Shown in pieces: positions 21,811-32,255 of a stretch of DNA of 64,000 nt. The notes beneath the pieces are model-generated. The model saw only the letters and a list, made by a program, of their open reading frames with translations, was not told where the DNA came from and searched no databases. The stretch is from Tetracentron sinense (Eukaryota > Streptophyta > Magnoliopsida > Trochodendrales > Trochodendraceae): assembly GCA_015143295.1 (NCBI GenBank), contig CM026565.1:12398041-12462040 (forward strand), read 5' to 3'. The translations under genes and the position numbers were made by a program. Within the stretch, counting starts at the first letter, position 1, and every line of letters begins with the position of its first letter.

Positions 21811-24059
21811 TGTCGCGACCCAAAACCCACCCTAGGAGTTAGAGTGAACTTTGGACGACTAATCATGGCTTACATGACTTGCTTGACAAACCAACCTGCA
21901 AAAACCCACAGAGCATATACAATAAAGGATGACAGCGGAAACATAACTATAAAACACAGCGGAAGTCTAACAACCTCTAAGTATATACACATGGTCCAAG
22001 TTTAATAAAAAGAAATCAAAACAAAGAAAGTGCGGACATGCCCGCCAAAATACATGGATATAATCACTCATGCTCACCCACAGCTAATACACTCAGAATC
22101 TAACACCACCTACTGATAACCCTCTACGGGAGGTTCCTCCAAAGGCTCCTCGACGTACTCCTCTTCCACCCATGGACCAGGAGCACAAACATCAAATGGA
22201 GCAGCAGCTCCCTCAGAACCTGCCGACATAAGAAGTACGGCTGAGCATGGAATACTCAGCGGGTACCAAATACTAACCAATAGTCATAGCATCAAAATGG
22301 CAATACATAAATCAGGAGCAATTCATATATGTTAGAAGAAAACAATTCATATCATACAAGGAAGTAAAGCAATTTATAATCATGCTTGTATTTCGAAGAA
22401 AGCCGATAAAACCTCTTGAAAACATCGTGCACTTGACTTGGCTTGAAATATCTTTTCGTACTTGAAAGCTTGTCGTGTTTGTCTTGCTTGATCTTGTCGA
22501 GCGTGTCGTACGTGTCATGTCATGCATGTCATGCGTGCTTGCTTCTGATCATGTAACTTGTGAGATACACTTGTGAGATATCCTTGTGAGATGCGCTTGA
22601 GAGATGCCTTGAGAGGGAAGGGAGACTCTTCTTTATGCAATGCACTTGAGAGGGAAGGGAGACCCTTCTTCATGATATGTATGTACTTGAGAGGGAAGGG
22701 AGGCCCTTCTTCATGATATGTACTTGTGAGTGAGGGGAGACCCCTCGTGGAATGTTGGTTCTTGTTTTCTTGTGAAAAGTGAGGTAAAACATATCATAGG
22801 ATATGTCCCACCTCTAACCATGTTCTTGAAAACCTCGGTAAATCATGTCATGCATGCTGTGCTCGTGGGAATCGTGTACATACTTGCATTTAAATTTAAA
22901 TATGACATTTGGGTAATTTACAACACATATAACATCAATGATTGAGCAATGTAATATTCACATCATTTATGGAAAGCAAGAAAACACACTATCATAGGCC
23001 CTAGCAATATCCATAATTTATTAGGCATGCATTTCCCAATTTACAACTCACTTTATTCACCTGGGCATTTCATCAAACATGGTGTGTTCATTATTCATTA
23101 TTCTTTTAAACCTAAATCATGCTTTTCTAGGTGAGTTTACTCACATCATACGTGTTTGTTCATTATGGATACAATGCCCTCCCCATTTCATTCATCACAT
23201 CATTTCACACGGCATCCAATCGCCTATTCCATCTCCATTCACCACGTTCACACTTCCAAACTCATAGCACATGTACAAATGTAAGAAACAAAGAGAAATA
23301 AAGGAAAAGAGGAGCTATAGCTAGGAGGGTAGCAAGAAGTACCGACCTTGAAGAAATGAGGAAGAAACCCCTTCCAAAAACGACCGTGTAGCTGCTGCCC
23401 TAGCTTGAGGAGATGCTCCTCACGAGCTTGTGCCTTGATCTTGAAGAAAAATGGGCTTGAGTTGAGTGTGGGTTCACAAACCCCTTGATTTCTCTCCAAA
23501 ATGGAAACCCTAGGTTTAGGAATCACCCTCTCCTCTCTTCTTATCTCCCAATCTCTCTAAGTGTTGAGAATGAGCCCTAAAGGCTCGAGCGATCCTATAT
23601 AAGAAAGGGTATAACACCCGAATGCCGAAAATGCCCTTAGTGAAAATTCTGCAAAACGCGAGGACCGAGCGATCGGTGTTTATAACCGATCGATCGGTTG
23701 CCTACCGAACGATCGGTGTGTTGACCGAGCTCTCGACCAAAAATCAACTCTCTGGAAAATTTCCCCATACAAAAATCTTGACCAGTCGATAGCTACCGAT
23801 CGATCGGTTTTGGACCGATCGATCGCTCTATGGACCGAGCGATCGGTTGCCTGCAGGTCCAGACTGTTTTGGCCATATCTTTTGACTCGCTCGTCGGATT
23901 TTGACGATTCAACTTGCGTTGGGTTCGTACTTTGAAAAGGAACATTTCTAATGTTTTGGAATTTTCAATTTCTTTCTCATTTATTAATTGTACTACTTTA
24001 AAGGCAAAATGGCTATGAAAGTGTCATGCATTAAATGTGAAAAGGTTCGGGGCTCTACA
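21811..24059 (-). repeat. Gypsy D 5' LTR
   Basis: 2249 bp, almost identical to the 3' LTR. The main difference is an extra purine-rich repeat unit at about 22610-22690. It carries TATATA at 23596-23601, the array at 23662-23848 and the conserved hairpin. This copy would drive transcription. Confidence 0.93.
23596..23848 (-). promoter_or_regulatory. Gypsy D promoter: palindrome array plus TATA
   Basis: Same layout as the 3' copy: about seven CCGATCGATCGG-type sites (23662-23848) lie just upstream of TATATA in the direction of transcription. Some sites differ from the 3' copy by single bases, such as CCGAACGATCGG near 23705. Confidence 0.8.
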
Positions 24060-24669
24060 CATTCCTTTTAGACATGGTGTCACTTTGTCTAAAAATATGG
24101 CCCCTACATCAGCTGATGAGATCAAGCAGATGAAGAGGTGCCCTTATGCTTCAGTAGTTGGGAGCCTCATGTATGTCATGTTTTGTACTAGACTGGATAT
24201 CTATCATACAGTGGGAGTTGTTAGTCGGTTCCAAAGCAATCCAGGTGTTAATCATTAGACTGCAGTGAAGCACATTATGAAGTATCTGAAAAGGACTAGG
24301 GATTATGTGCTTACCTTTCAATCAGAAGATTTAGTTGTACTGGGTTATACTGATTCCGATTTCCAATATGATCCGAACAATAGAGCTTCCACATCTAGGT
24401 ATGTGTTTACACTGGGTGGTGCTGCTGTCAGTTGGGGCAGCATAAAGCAGAAGAGTATTGCTGACTCGACCACAGAAGCATAATATATTGTAGCTTCAGA
24501 AGCAGCATAAAGCAGTTTGGTTCAGAAGATTTTTGCAAGAGTTAGGAAATGTTCCTTCAACACTCAGACCTATCACTCTCTTCTATGATAGTAACGGTGC
24601 AGTAGCCCATAGCAAAGAACCTAGGAACCACAATGGGATTAAAATCTATGGCACAGTGAGTTTTAGGGC
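24060..24669 (+). pseudogene. Copia A RNase H and pol end
   Basis: Resumes copia A after the CATTC duplication. Visible: CPYASVVGSLMYVMFCTRLDI (RT-RNase H connection), KHIMKYLKRTRDYVL, LGYTDSDFQ, a WGS/KQKSIADSTTEA stretch and, after a stop at 24481, FYDSNGAVAHSKEPR in broken frames near 24580-24620. Stops also interrupt at about 24256. The region ends at the polypurine tract. Confidence 0.87.
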
Positions 24670-24680
24670 AAGTGGGAGAT
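24670..24680 (+). other. Copia A polypurine tract
   Basis: AAGTGGGAGAT directly before the 3' LTR (TGTTGG); primes plus-strand DNA synthesis. Confidence 0.88.
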
Positions 24681-24870
24681 TGTTGGACATAATGCTCAGA
24701 AAAGTCATTTAGATTGTTAGAACCTTATTAATTTGATTAATAAATGCTTCTTCTTAATCTATTATGTATTCATTATGGGTAATTGACCATGATCATGAGA
24801 TGATCTATACGATATAAGATATCAATAAAGGTCCATATTATATATTGTAGGAAAGTTATGTGATTAGATT
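24681..24870 (+). repeat. Copia A 3' LTR, first part
   Basis: The first 190 bp of the 3' LTR (TGTTGGACATAATGC...), ending at the AGATT target site of gypsy B. The LTR resumes at 44688. Confidence 0.88.
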
Positions 24871-25371
24871 TGTAGAGACCCAGATCTGTTTCATGTTTTT
24901 AATTTCAAGCATTGAAAGTATTATAGTCCTTGTGATGTTTTAATGTTTATGTATTAATATCTAATTGGTATAGTGTCATTGAGGCTTGATCAAACTTGTA
25001 ATCGGAGGGATGTCATATCACACCCTGACCTTTAGGAAGCTCCAGTTTTGGCCTCGTTTATTGGAATTGAGTGATTTTTGAACCATTAGAAAGGTATTGG
25101 AACCCTCTTCGAGGTTCATGTTTAATGTTTTTCCACATTTTTAGTCTAAGCTAAATCAAAAGTTGGTTTTCCGATGTTTTGTCTGATGGAATTACAGATC
25201 AGTAAACTTTGGGGACATTTTGGTCTATAAATAAAGTAGAATTTGAAAATTTTTAACTGTTAGAAATGTTCCTTTTCGAAAGACGAATCCAACGCAAGTT
25301 GAATCGTCGAAATCCGACGAACGAGTCAAAAGTTATGGCAAAAACAGTATGATGGGTCAAATTCTACAGAG

Positions 25372-25678
25372 CACCGATCGCTAGGGATCGATCGGTACCC
25401 TACCGATCGCTCAGTACCCTACCGATCGCTCGGTCAGAAGTGGTGATCGATCGGTCCACAACCGATCGATTGGTAGCTATCGACTGGTTAACTTTTTTGT
25501 ATGGAAAATTTTTTCAGAGAGGGTGTTTTTGACCGAGAGCTCAGTCATAACCACCGGTCGATCGGTAGGCGACCGATCGCTCGGTCATAACCACCGATCG
25601 CTCAGTCCTTCATGTTTTTGCAAAATTTCAGTAAGGGCTTTTAAGTCTTTTGGCTCTCAAACCTTGGGGCTATAAATA
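25372..25678 (+). promoter_or_regulatory. Gypsy B promoter: palindrome array plus TATA
   Basis: About ten sites of the ACCGATCGNTCGGT type (25372-25607), then TATAAATAG at 25671-25679. Upstream at about 25263-25345 is the anchor block shared with D, E and F, including the inverted repeat TCGTCG-AAATC-CGACGA. Confidence 0.82.
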
Positions 25679-26582
25679 GGAGTCCTATTTCGAGGTATTA
25701 GAATACTCTACGTATTTCTAACCTAATTTGGCAAAAAGGGAGAGAAAACCTAGGGTTTTGAGAGGAAGATTGCTTGGAGAAGAAGGAGATAGCTTGGATA
25801 TCGCTAGGAAAGCTTGTAGATCGTCCTCAAAGCTTCCCCAAATCATCTTGAGAGCGATTTGGATCCAAGAGAAGGATCCCTAAGGTCGATATACTACCCT
25901 AATCAACTCTATTTCAATGTTTCGTGAATGTTAATATGATAGAAATGATAGAATGGAGATTAGATGAATTCTCTCCTAATTTTCTATGAATTAAGCTAAT
26001 TATGGATGGGAAATGTTGATGGAAATGTAGATTAGAATGTGGATAGAATGTATGGAGGATGGGAAATGTATGGATGATGGAATTAATATGTGGATGTGAA
26101 TGGTGAATGGATTGTAGGGATGGATTATGGTTTGATGAATGCTTGAAAATGTAGAAGGGCAATGGATTCATATTACGCATACTCAAGGTGTTTGTGAAAA
26201 TTCTTGAGAGGATAAATGCTATTGTACTCTTATGAAATGGTGGTAAATTGATTACGAGTTGTGTTATGAATTATGATAAGATATGTATATGTGATTGTTT
26301 GATAAGTATGTCTAATTACTTGCATGGAAATTGGCAGTTGGGAAGGTAAGAACTTAGAGGAAAATCTCTCAAACCGGGAATTCTCTAACTATTTGGTATG
26401 GGACAGTATAGTGGAGTTTCCATGGTGGGAGATCGGAATCTAAGCAATTACCAACTCGAATGTTAATTTCGACACTTAAGCACATATGCATGTGTATGTT
26501 AAGATAAGAGTCTCACAAGTCACACATGTGGACCACAAGCATGAGCATGACATACGTATGACATTCTGAATAAGCATAAGCA

Positions 26583-26735
26583 TGACATGGATAGTATTCG
26601 CCAAGAACAGCGTGTCAACCATTTGATTCTTAAGCATGGTCCGTATCCGCCAAGAACGGCATGCCAACCATATGATTTCTTGGACATGGTCTGTATCTGC
26701 CAAGAATGGCATGTCACATCATTGTATGATTTGAA
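26583..26735 (+). repeat. Direct repeats in the gypsy B LTR
   Basis: Three imperfect ~50-bp units, each with CCGTATCCGCCAAGAACGGC or a close variant followed by CAACCATNTGATT. The same repeats occur in the 3' LTR at about 43862-44010. Confidence 0.75.
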
Positions 26736-26809
26736 TAAGTGCATAAGCAAAAGCATCTCACAAGCACGTGGTCTCATAAGCATAAGCAGTTCATAAGTGT
26801 ATTGTCTTC

Positions 26810-27519
26810 CTGGTGTTTGTGAGAGAACAGAAGGAGATTGAATTCTCTACCTTGGAGCAAGGGAGGATGTCAGTGGCCGAGTATGAGGCCAAGTTTGTAG
26901 AGCTTTCTAGGTTCGCTCCTCACTTGATTGCTACGGAGAGAATGAAGACAAAGAGGTTTGAGCGAGGCTTGAAGGATTTTATTTGGGAGATACTTCAGCT
27001 CGAAACATGTAGGGAGGTGTATCAGCGCGCCTTGATAGCTGAGAAGAATTCAGAGGAATTTTTGAAGAAGAGGGAGAAGATTCAAGCATGCAGGTTTGGT
27101 CCCCAGGACAAGAAGCCGAGGATGTCAGGTCCTATGTCGATTGCTAGGCCTACCCCGGTATCAGAGGCCTACTCAGGCAGCCCCTCGAGCATCTCAGGTG
27201 GCTCTGCCTACTACTGGTACCCAGTCGTATAATGCATGCGGCTAGTGCGGAAAGAGGCATAGAGTAGGAGAGTGTAGGGCAATTACTGGAGGTTGTTTTC
27301 ATTGTGGAGATGTCTCACACCAGATCCGAGATTGCCCACTCCGCATTCAGCAGGGGCTTCAGCCAACTCAACCACAGGGAGTCAGGCCCCCAGGCAGGCA
27401 GTCCATGTAGCAGAGGCCACTACAGGGCCTTAGACCTCAGCAGCCTCGCCAGCCAGCTCAGGGTCGAGTGTTTGCTACCTCGGAGCGGGATGCACAGGCG
27501 TCCGACGACGTTGTGCAGG
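26810..27519 (+). pseudogene. Gypsy B gag remnant (exon 1)
   Basis: Lacks its N-terminus because of the LTR-to-gag deletion. Reading begins inside the Gag domain (EIEFSTLEQGRMSVAEYEAKF, then RFAPHLIATERMKTKRFERGL), matching D Gag. A stop falls at about 27230. In another frame come two zinc knuckles, CGKRHRVGEC and CFHCGDVSHQIRDC, near 27240-27340. A Gln/Pro-rich linker ends at ASDDVVQG, the same point as D exon 1. Frame breaks and the deletion make it non-functional. Confidence 0.88.
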
Positions 27520-27655
27520 GTACGTCTATTTGTGTTTTTAGTTAATTAAAATATTGTTCTGATGCTATGCGAGTGATTTTGAATATTATGTAGTATAATG
27601 TATGATGTATGTATGCATTCATAATTTGAAAAATTAGCTTTGTGTATTAATTCAG
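27520..27655 (+). other. Gypsy B gag-pol intron (136 nt, inferred)
   Basis: Donor CAGG|GTACGT (27520) and acceptor ATTCAG|GC (27655). Removal joins DDVVQG to [19 protein letters not shown] in frame. The unspliced frame meets TAA within 30 bases. Same codon position as in D, with little sequence similarity outside the splice sites. Confidence 0.72.
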
Positions 27656-28890
27656 GCTCATTATTGATAAATAATTTTCTCACTCTTGTGTTGATCGATA
27701 CTGGTTCCACTCACTCCTTCGCACTTCTAGTTTTGCACGAGAGTTTCCGATGGAGCCAAGTCTGTTAGGTCGCGAATTGTCGATCGCTACTCCTGTTGGT
27801 AGTTCAGTCATCACTGATAAGGTCTATCGAGATTGTGATATTCGAGTAGGTCAGAGATAGATGCCAGCTGATCTGATTGTCCTTGAGTTCCAAGACTTCG
27901 ACGTCATACTAGGCATGGATTGGCTTTCCAAATACCATGGGCATGTCGACTGTTTTGGAAAGGTAGTCAACTTTAGACCAATCAGTGAGCCTCCTTTCCG
28001 TTTCCAAGGGTTGAAGAAGAAAGACTTAGCTCATTTTACGGCATTGAGTCTTGCTACCTCGAAAGCAATAGATTCCTCAAGTATCCTTGTTGTAGAGGAA
28101 TTCATGGATGTCTTTCCCAAAGACTTACCGAGTTTACCGCCAGATAGAGAAGTAGATTTTGCAATTGAGTTGGCTCCGGGTACGGCACCCATCTCTAAAG
28201 CGCCATATAGGATGGCTCCAGTAGAGTTGAAAGAGCTTAAGGAGCAGATTGATGAATTGCTTGGTCTTGGGTTTATCCGCCCAAGTGTATCACCTTGGGG
28301 AGCTTCTGTTTTGTTTGTGAAGAAGAAGGATGGTTCGATGAGGATGTGCATCGACTATCGGCAACTGAACAAGGTCACTATCAAGAACAGATATCCTTTG
28401 CCTAGGATCGATGATTTGTTTGATCAGTTGTAAGGAGCTAAGTATTTCTCCAAGATCGATTTAAGGTCAGGCTACCATCAGTTGAAGATAAAGGTGGAAG
28501 ATGTGCCTAAGTCTGCATTCAGAACCAGATATGGGCATTTTGAATTCCTAGTCATGCCGTTCGGTTTGACAAATGCTCCGACAGCATTCATGGATCTCAT
28601 GAACAAAATCTTTAAGCTGACTCTAGACCGCTTTGTGATCGTGTTTATGGATGACATTCTAGTGTACTCCAGGACACAAAAGGAGCATGGATGCATCTCC
28701 GGGTCACACTGAAGACACTTCGTGAGCATAAGTTATATGCTAAGCTTAGCAAGTGCGAGTTTTGGCTAGAAAAGGTAGTATTTCTAGGCCATGTGGTGTT
28801 AGAAGAGGGGATTTCTATGGACCCTTCCAAGATAGAAGTAGTGGAAGGATAGGGAAGGCCAAAGAGTGTTACAGAGATGTGAAGCTTCTT
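27656..28890 (+). pseudogene. Gypsy B protease and reverse transcriptase (exon 2)
   Basis: Protease shows [10 protein letters not shown] near 27693; a TAG lies just before the [10 protein letters not shown] segment at 27861. RT shows [56 protein letters not shown] and a TAA at 28431 where Gln is expected. It then shows [26 protein letters not shown] and the catalytic box as [10 protein letters not shown] small frame change follows near 28690, before [18 protein letters not shown]. Family assignment is firm and the gene is dead. Confidence 0.9.
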
Positions 28891-29446
28891 GGGCCTAGCT
28901 GGATATTATCGAAGATTTGTAGAAGAATTTTCCAGTTTGGCAGCTCCGCTTACTCATCTAACTCAAAAGAACGCCAAGTTCGAGTGGAATGAGAAATGTG
29001 AGAAGAGTTTCCTTGAGTTGAAGAAGTGTCTCACCACCACTCCGATCTTGACTGTTCCATCCGGTAGTGAAGGTTTTGTGGTGTACAGTGACGCCTCACT
29101 CATTGGGTTAGGTTGTGTTCTTATGCAACACGGGAAAGTTATTGCCTATACTTCTCGACAGTTGAAAGACCACAAGAAGAACTATCCCACCCATGATTTG
29201 GAGTTAGCAGCTTTGGTCTTTGCTCTTAAGATCTGGAGACACTACTTATACGGTGCGCAGTTCAAAGTTTTCACCGACCACAAAAGCTTAAAGTATTTGT
29301 TCTCGCAGAAAGAGCTGAATTTGAGGCAACGTCGCTGGGTGGAATTCCTCAAAGATTATGATTACGCTATCCAGTACCACCCGGGAAAAGTAAATGTGGT
29401 GGCAGATGCACTAAGTAGGCAACCTACTGGATTCTTGGCAACTTGA
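28889..29446 (+). pseudogene. Gypsy B RNase H
   Basis: Open for 185 codons: [20 protein letters not shown], then RNase H with [59 protein letters not shown] and VVADALSRQ. It degrades the RNA strand of the RNA-DNA hybrid. It ends in TGA at 29444 and overlaps the start of the integrase frame by a few bases, consistent with a small frameshift between them. Confidence 0.92.
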
Positions 29447-30975
29447 TGGTCCAAGAATGGAAACTACTCAAAGAGGTATCTAGCCTTGATGCAGGTTTCA
29501 GTGTGGGAGCGTTTGGAGCCTTGTTGGCTAACATTATGGTCAGGCCAACCTTATTCGACAGGATTAAAGATCTGCAGTGGAGTGATAGAGAATTACACTC
29601 TGCCATGAATAAGTCGCTTAGCAGTGGGTTTGAGGATTTCTCTTGGAGAGATGGTGGAGTTTGTTTCAAGGGTAGACTTTGTGTTCCGGATGATGAAGGT
29701 TTGAGAAGGGAGATTTTGGATGAAGCACACAAGTCCAAGTACACTGTCCATCTGGGAGATACTAAAATGTACCAGAACCTCAAGAAGTATTTCTGGTGGA
29801 AAGGTATGAAGAAAGATGTGGCTACCTTTGTATCTAAGTGTTTGGTGTGTCAGCAAATGAAGGCTGAACACAGGAGGCCAGCAGGACTTCTTCAGTCTCT
29901 TCCTATTCCCGAGTGGAAGTGGGAAAATATCTCCATGGATTTCGTTGTTGGTTTGCCAAAGACGGCCAAGAACTTTGATGCCATTTGGGTTGTGGTTGAC
30001 CGATTGACTAAATCAACTCATTTTCTTCCATATCAGACCACTTTCAACTCCAATCAATTGCCTAACCTCTATATCAATGAGATAGTTCGTTTGCATGGAG
30101 TGCCAGTTAGTATTGTTTCTGATCGAGACCCGAGATTTACATCCAGATTCTGGAAGAGTTTTCAGCAGGCCATGGGTTCCCATTTGGATTTTAGTACGGC
30201 TTTTCATCCGCAAATAGATGGGAAAACTGAGAGGGTGAACCAGATCATAGAGGACATGCTACGAACTTACATGTTAGACTTTCAGGGTAGTTGGGATGAT
30301 CACCTACCATTGGTTGAGTTTGCCTACAACAATAGCTTTCAAGCTAGCATTCAGATGGCACCATTTGAGGTACTTTATGGGAGGAGTTTTCGTTCACCTT
30401 TGTGTTGGGATGAAGTTGGCGAGAGGAAGCTTTTAGGTCCCGAGCTCGTTGGTCAGACTGTGGATAGAGTTCAGTTGATCAGGGAGAGGTTGAAAGCAGC
30501 TCAGAGTAGACAGAAGAGCTATGCCAATACTTGCAGGAGGGATCTTGAGTTCCAAGTCGGAGATTTTGTGTTTGTCAAGATCTCACCTACGAAAGGGGTG
30601 ATGAGATTCGGCAAGCGGGGCAAGCTTAGTCCGAGATATGTAGGTCCTTTTGAGATCATCACCTGAGTTGGAGAAGTTGCTTATCGGGTCACTTTGCCAC
30701 CTCACATGGAATGTGTGCATAATGTCTTTCACATCTCTATGTTGAGGAAGTACATTACGGATCCTTCACATGTCATTCATTTGGATCCCTTGGAAATTCG
30801 GGAAGATTTGACTCTAGTGGAGCAACCGACTCGAATCTTGGACCGGAAGGAGCAAGTTTTGCGTTCTAAGGTCATTCCTCTTGTACTCTTGTAATGGGAG
30901 CATCACTCTAGAGAAGAGGCTACTTGGGAGAGAGAAGCCAAAGTCCGCGAAAAGTACCCGCACTTGTTCACCTAA
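29443..30975 (+). pseudogene. Gypsy B integrase and chromodomain
   Basis: Open for 407 codons to a TGA at 30664. The zinc region is HKSKYTVHLGDTKMYQNL...CLVCQQMKAEH; the His-Pro of the family reads His-Leu. The core shows [22 protein letters not shown] and FHPQIDGKTERVNQ, so Asp, Asp and Glu are all present. After the TGA, where Arg is usual, come GEVAYRVTLPPHM and VFHISMLRKYI. The chromodomain-like RILDRKEQVLRSK has a TAA at 30893 and then EEATWEREAK. A typical Tekay/Del C-terminus, interrupted twice. Confidence 0.92.
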
Positions 30976-31006
30976 GGTACGTAAATTTCGAGGACGAAAT
31001 TCTTTT

Positions 31007-31019
31007 GAGGGTGGGAGGA
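31007..31019 (+). other. Gypsy B polypurine tract
   Basis: AGGGTGGGAGGA directly before the 3' LTR TGTAGAG; primes plus-strand synthesis. Confidence 0.88.
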
Positions 31020-32255
31020 TGTAGAGACCTAGATCTTTTTCATGTTTTTAATTTCAAGCATTGAGAGTATTATAGTCCTTGTGATGTTTTAATGTTTATG
31101 TATTAATATCTAATTGGTATAGTGTGATTAAGGCTTGATCAAACTTGTAATCGGAGGGATGTCATATCACACCCTGACCTTTAGGAAGCTCCAGTTTTGG
31201 CACTGTTTATTAGAATTGAGTGATTCTTGAACCATTAAAAAGGTATTGGACCCTCTTCGAGGTTCATGTTTAATGTTTTTCCACATTTTTAGTCTAAGCT
31301 AAATCAAAAGTGGGTTTTCTGATGTTTTGTCTGATGGAATTACAGATCAGTCAACTTTGGAGACATTTTGGTCTATAAATAAAGTAGGATTTAAAAATTT
31401 TAAAATGTCGAAAATGTTCATTTTCGAAAGACAAATTCAATGCAAGTTGAATCGTCGAAATCCGACGAACGAATCAAAAGTTATGGCCAAAACAGTATGA
31501 TGGGTCAAATTCTACAGAGCACCGATCGCTAGGGATTGATCGGTACCCAACCGATCGCTCGGTCAGAAGTAGCGATCGATCGGTCCACAACCGATCGATC
31601 GGTCCACAACCGATCGATCGGTAGCTATCGATCGGTTAAATTTTTTGTATGAGAAAATTTTCCAGAGAGGGTGTTTTTGACCGAGAGCTTGGTCATAACC
31701 ACCGGTCGATCGGTAGGCGATCGATCGCTCGGTCATAACCACCGATTGCTCGGTCTTTCGTGTTTTTGTAAAATTTCAGTAAGAGCTTTTAAGTTTTTTG
31801 GCTCTCAAACCTTGGGGCTATAAATAGGAGTCCTATTTCGAGGTATTAGAATAATCTACGTATTTCTAATCTAATTTGGCAAAAAGGGAGAGAAAACCTA
31901 AGGTTTTGAGAGGAAGATTGCTTGGAGAAGAAGGAGATAGCTTGGATATTCGTTAGGAAAGCTTGGAGATCGTCCTCAAAGCTTCCCCAAATCATCTTGG
32001 GAGCGATTTGGATCCAAGGGAAGGATCCCTAAGGTCGATATACTATCCTAATCTACTCTATTTCAATGTTTCGTGAATGTTAATATGATAGAAATGATAG
32101 AATGGAGATTAGATGCATTCTCTCCTAATTTTCTATGAAGTAAGCTAATTATGGATGAGAAATGTGGATTAGAATGTGGATAGAATGTATGGAGGATGGG
32201 AAATGTATGGAGGATGAGATTAATATGTGGATGTGAATGGTGAATGGATTGTATG
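31020..32255 (+). repeat. Gypsy B 3' LTR, first part
   Basis: Matches the 5' LTR up to the GTATG target of copia C. It contains its own array (31521-31754) and TATAAATAG at 31819. Array units differ from the 5' LTR. The LTR resumes at 43399. Confidence 0.92.
31521..31827 (+). promoter_or_regulatory. Gypsy B 3' LTR: palindrome array plus TATA
   Basis: Around ten CCGATCGATCGG-type sites followed by TATAAATAG. Compared with the 5' copy, one unit (around CTACCGATCGCTCAGTACC) is missing and one (around TCCACAACCGATCGATCGG) is duplicated. Confidence 0.8.

Larger units (their letters stand above)
14417..24059 (-). mobile_element. Ty3/gypsy chromovirus D (Tekay/Del-like), full length
   Basis: The two LTRs (14417-16628 and 21811-24059) are nearly identical and start/end TG..CA. 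TSD CATTC lies at 14412-14416 and 24060-24064. The element runs on the minus strand: primer site 21795-21806, gag 21449 downward, a gag-pol intron at 20200-20057, pol to 16731, then a polypurine tract against the 3' LTR. The order PR-RT-RH-IN and a C-terminal chromodomain place it in the Tekay/Del chromoviruses. It has only four premature stops, all explainable as C-to-T or G-to-A changes, so it is a young insertion. Confidence 0.95.
24871..26809 (+). repeat. Gypsy B 5' LTR, truncated at its 3' end
   Basis: Matches the 3' LTR from its start to GTATTGTCTTC, then jumps straight into gag. About 590 bp of LTR end, the primer site and gag N-terminus are missing. It holds the array (25372-25607), TATAAATAG at 25671, GA/AT-rich ATGGAT repeats (about 26030-26130) and about three copies of a ~50-bp repeat around CCAAGAACGGCATG (26583-26735). 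Confidence 0.9.

Noticed and set aside
25914-26783. Minus-strand His/Ser-rich and Cys/Trp-rich ORFs in the gypsy B LTR
   Set aside because: Read from LTR tandem repeats; the same false ORFs recur in the 3' LTR.
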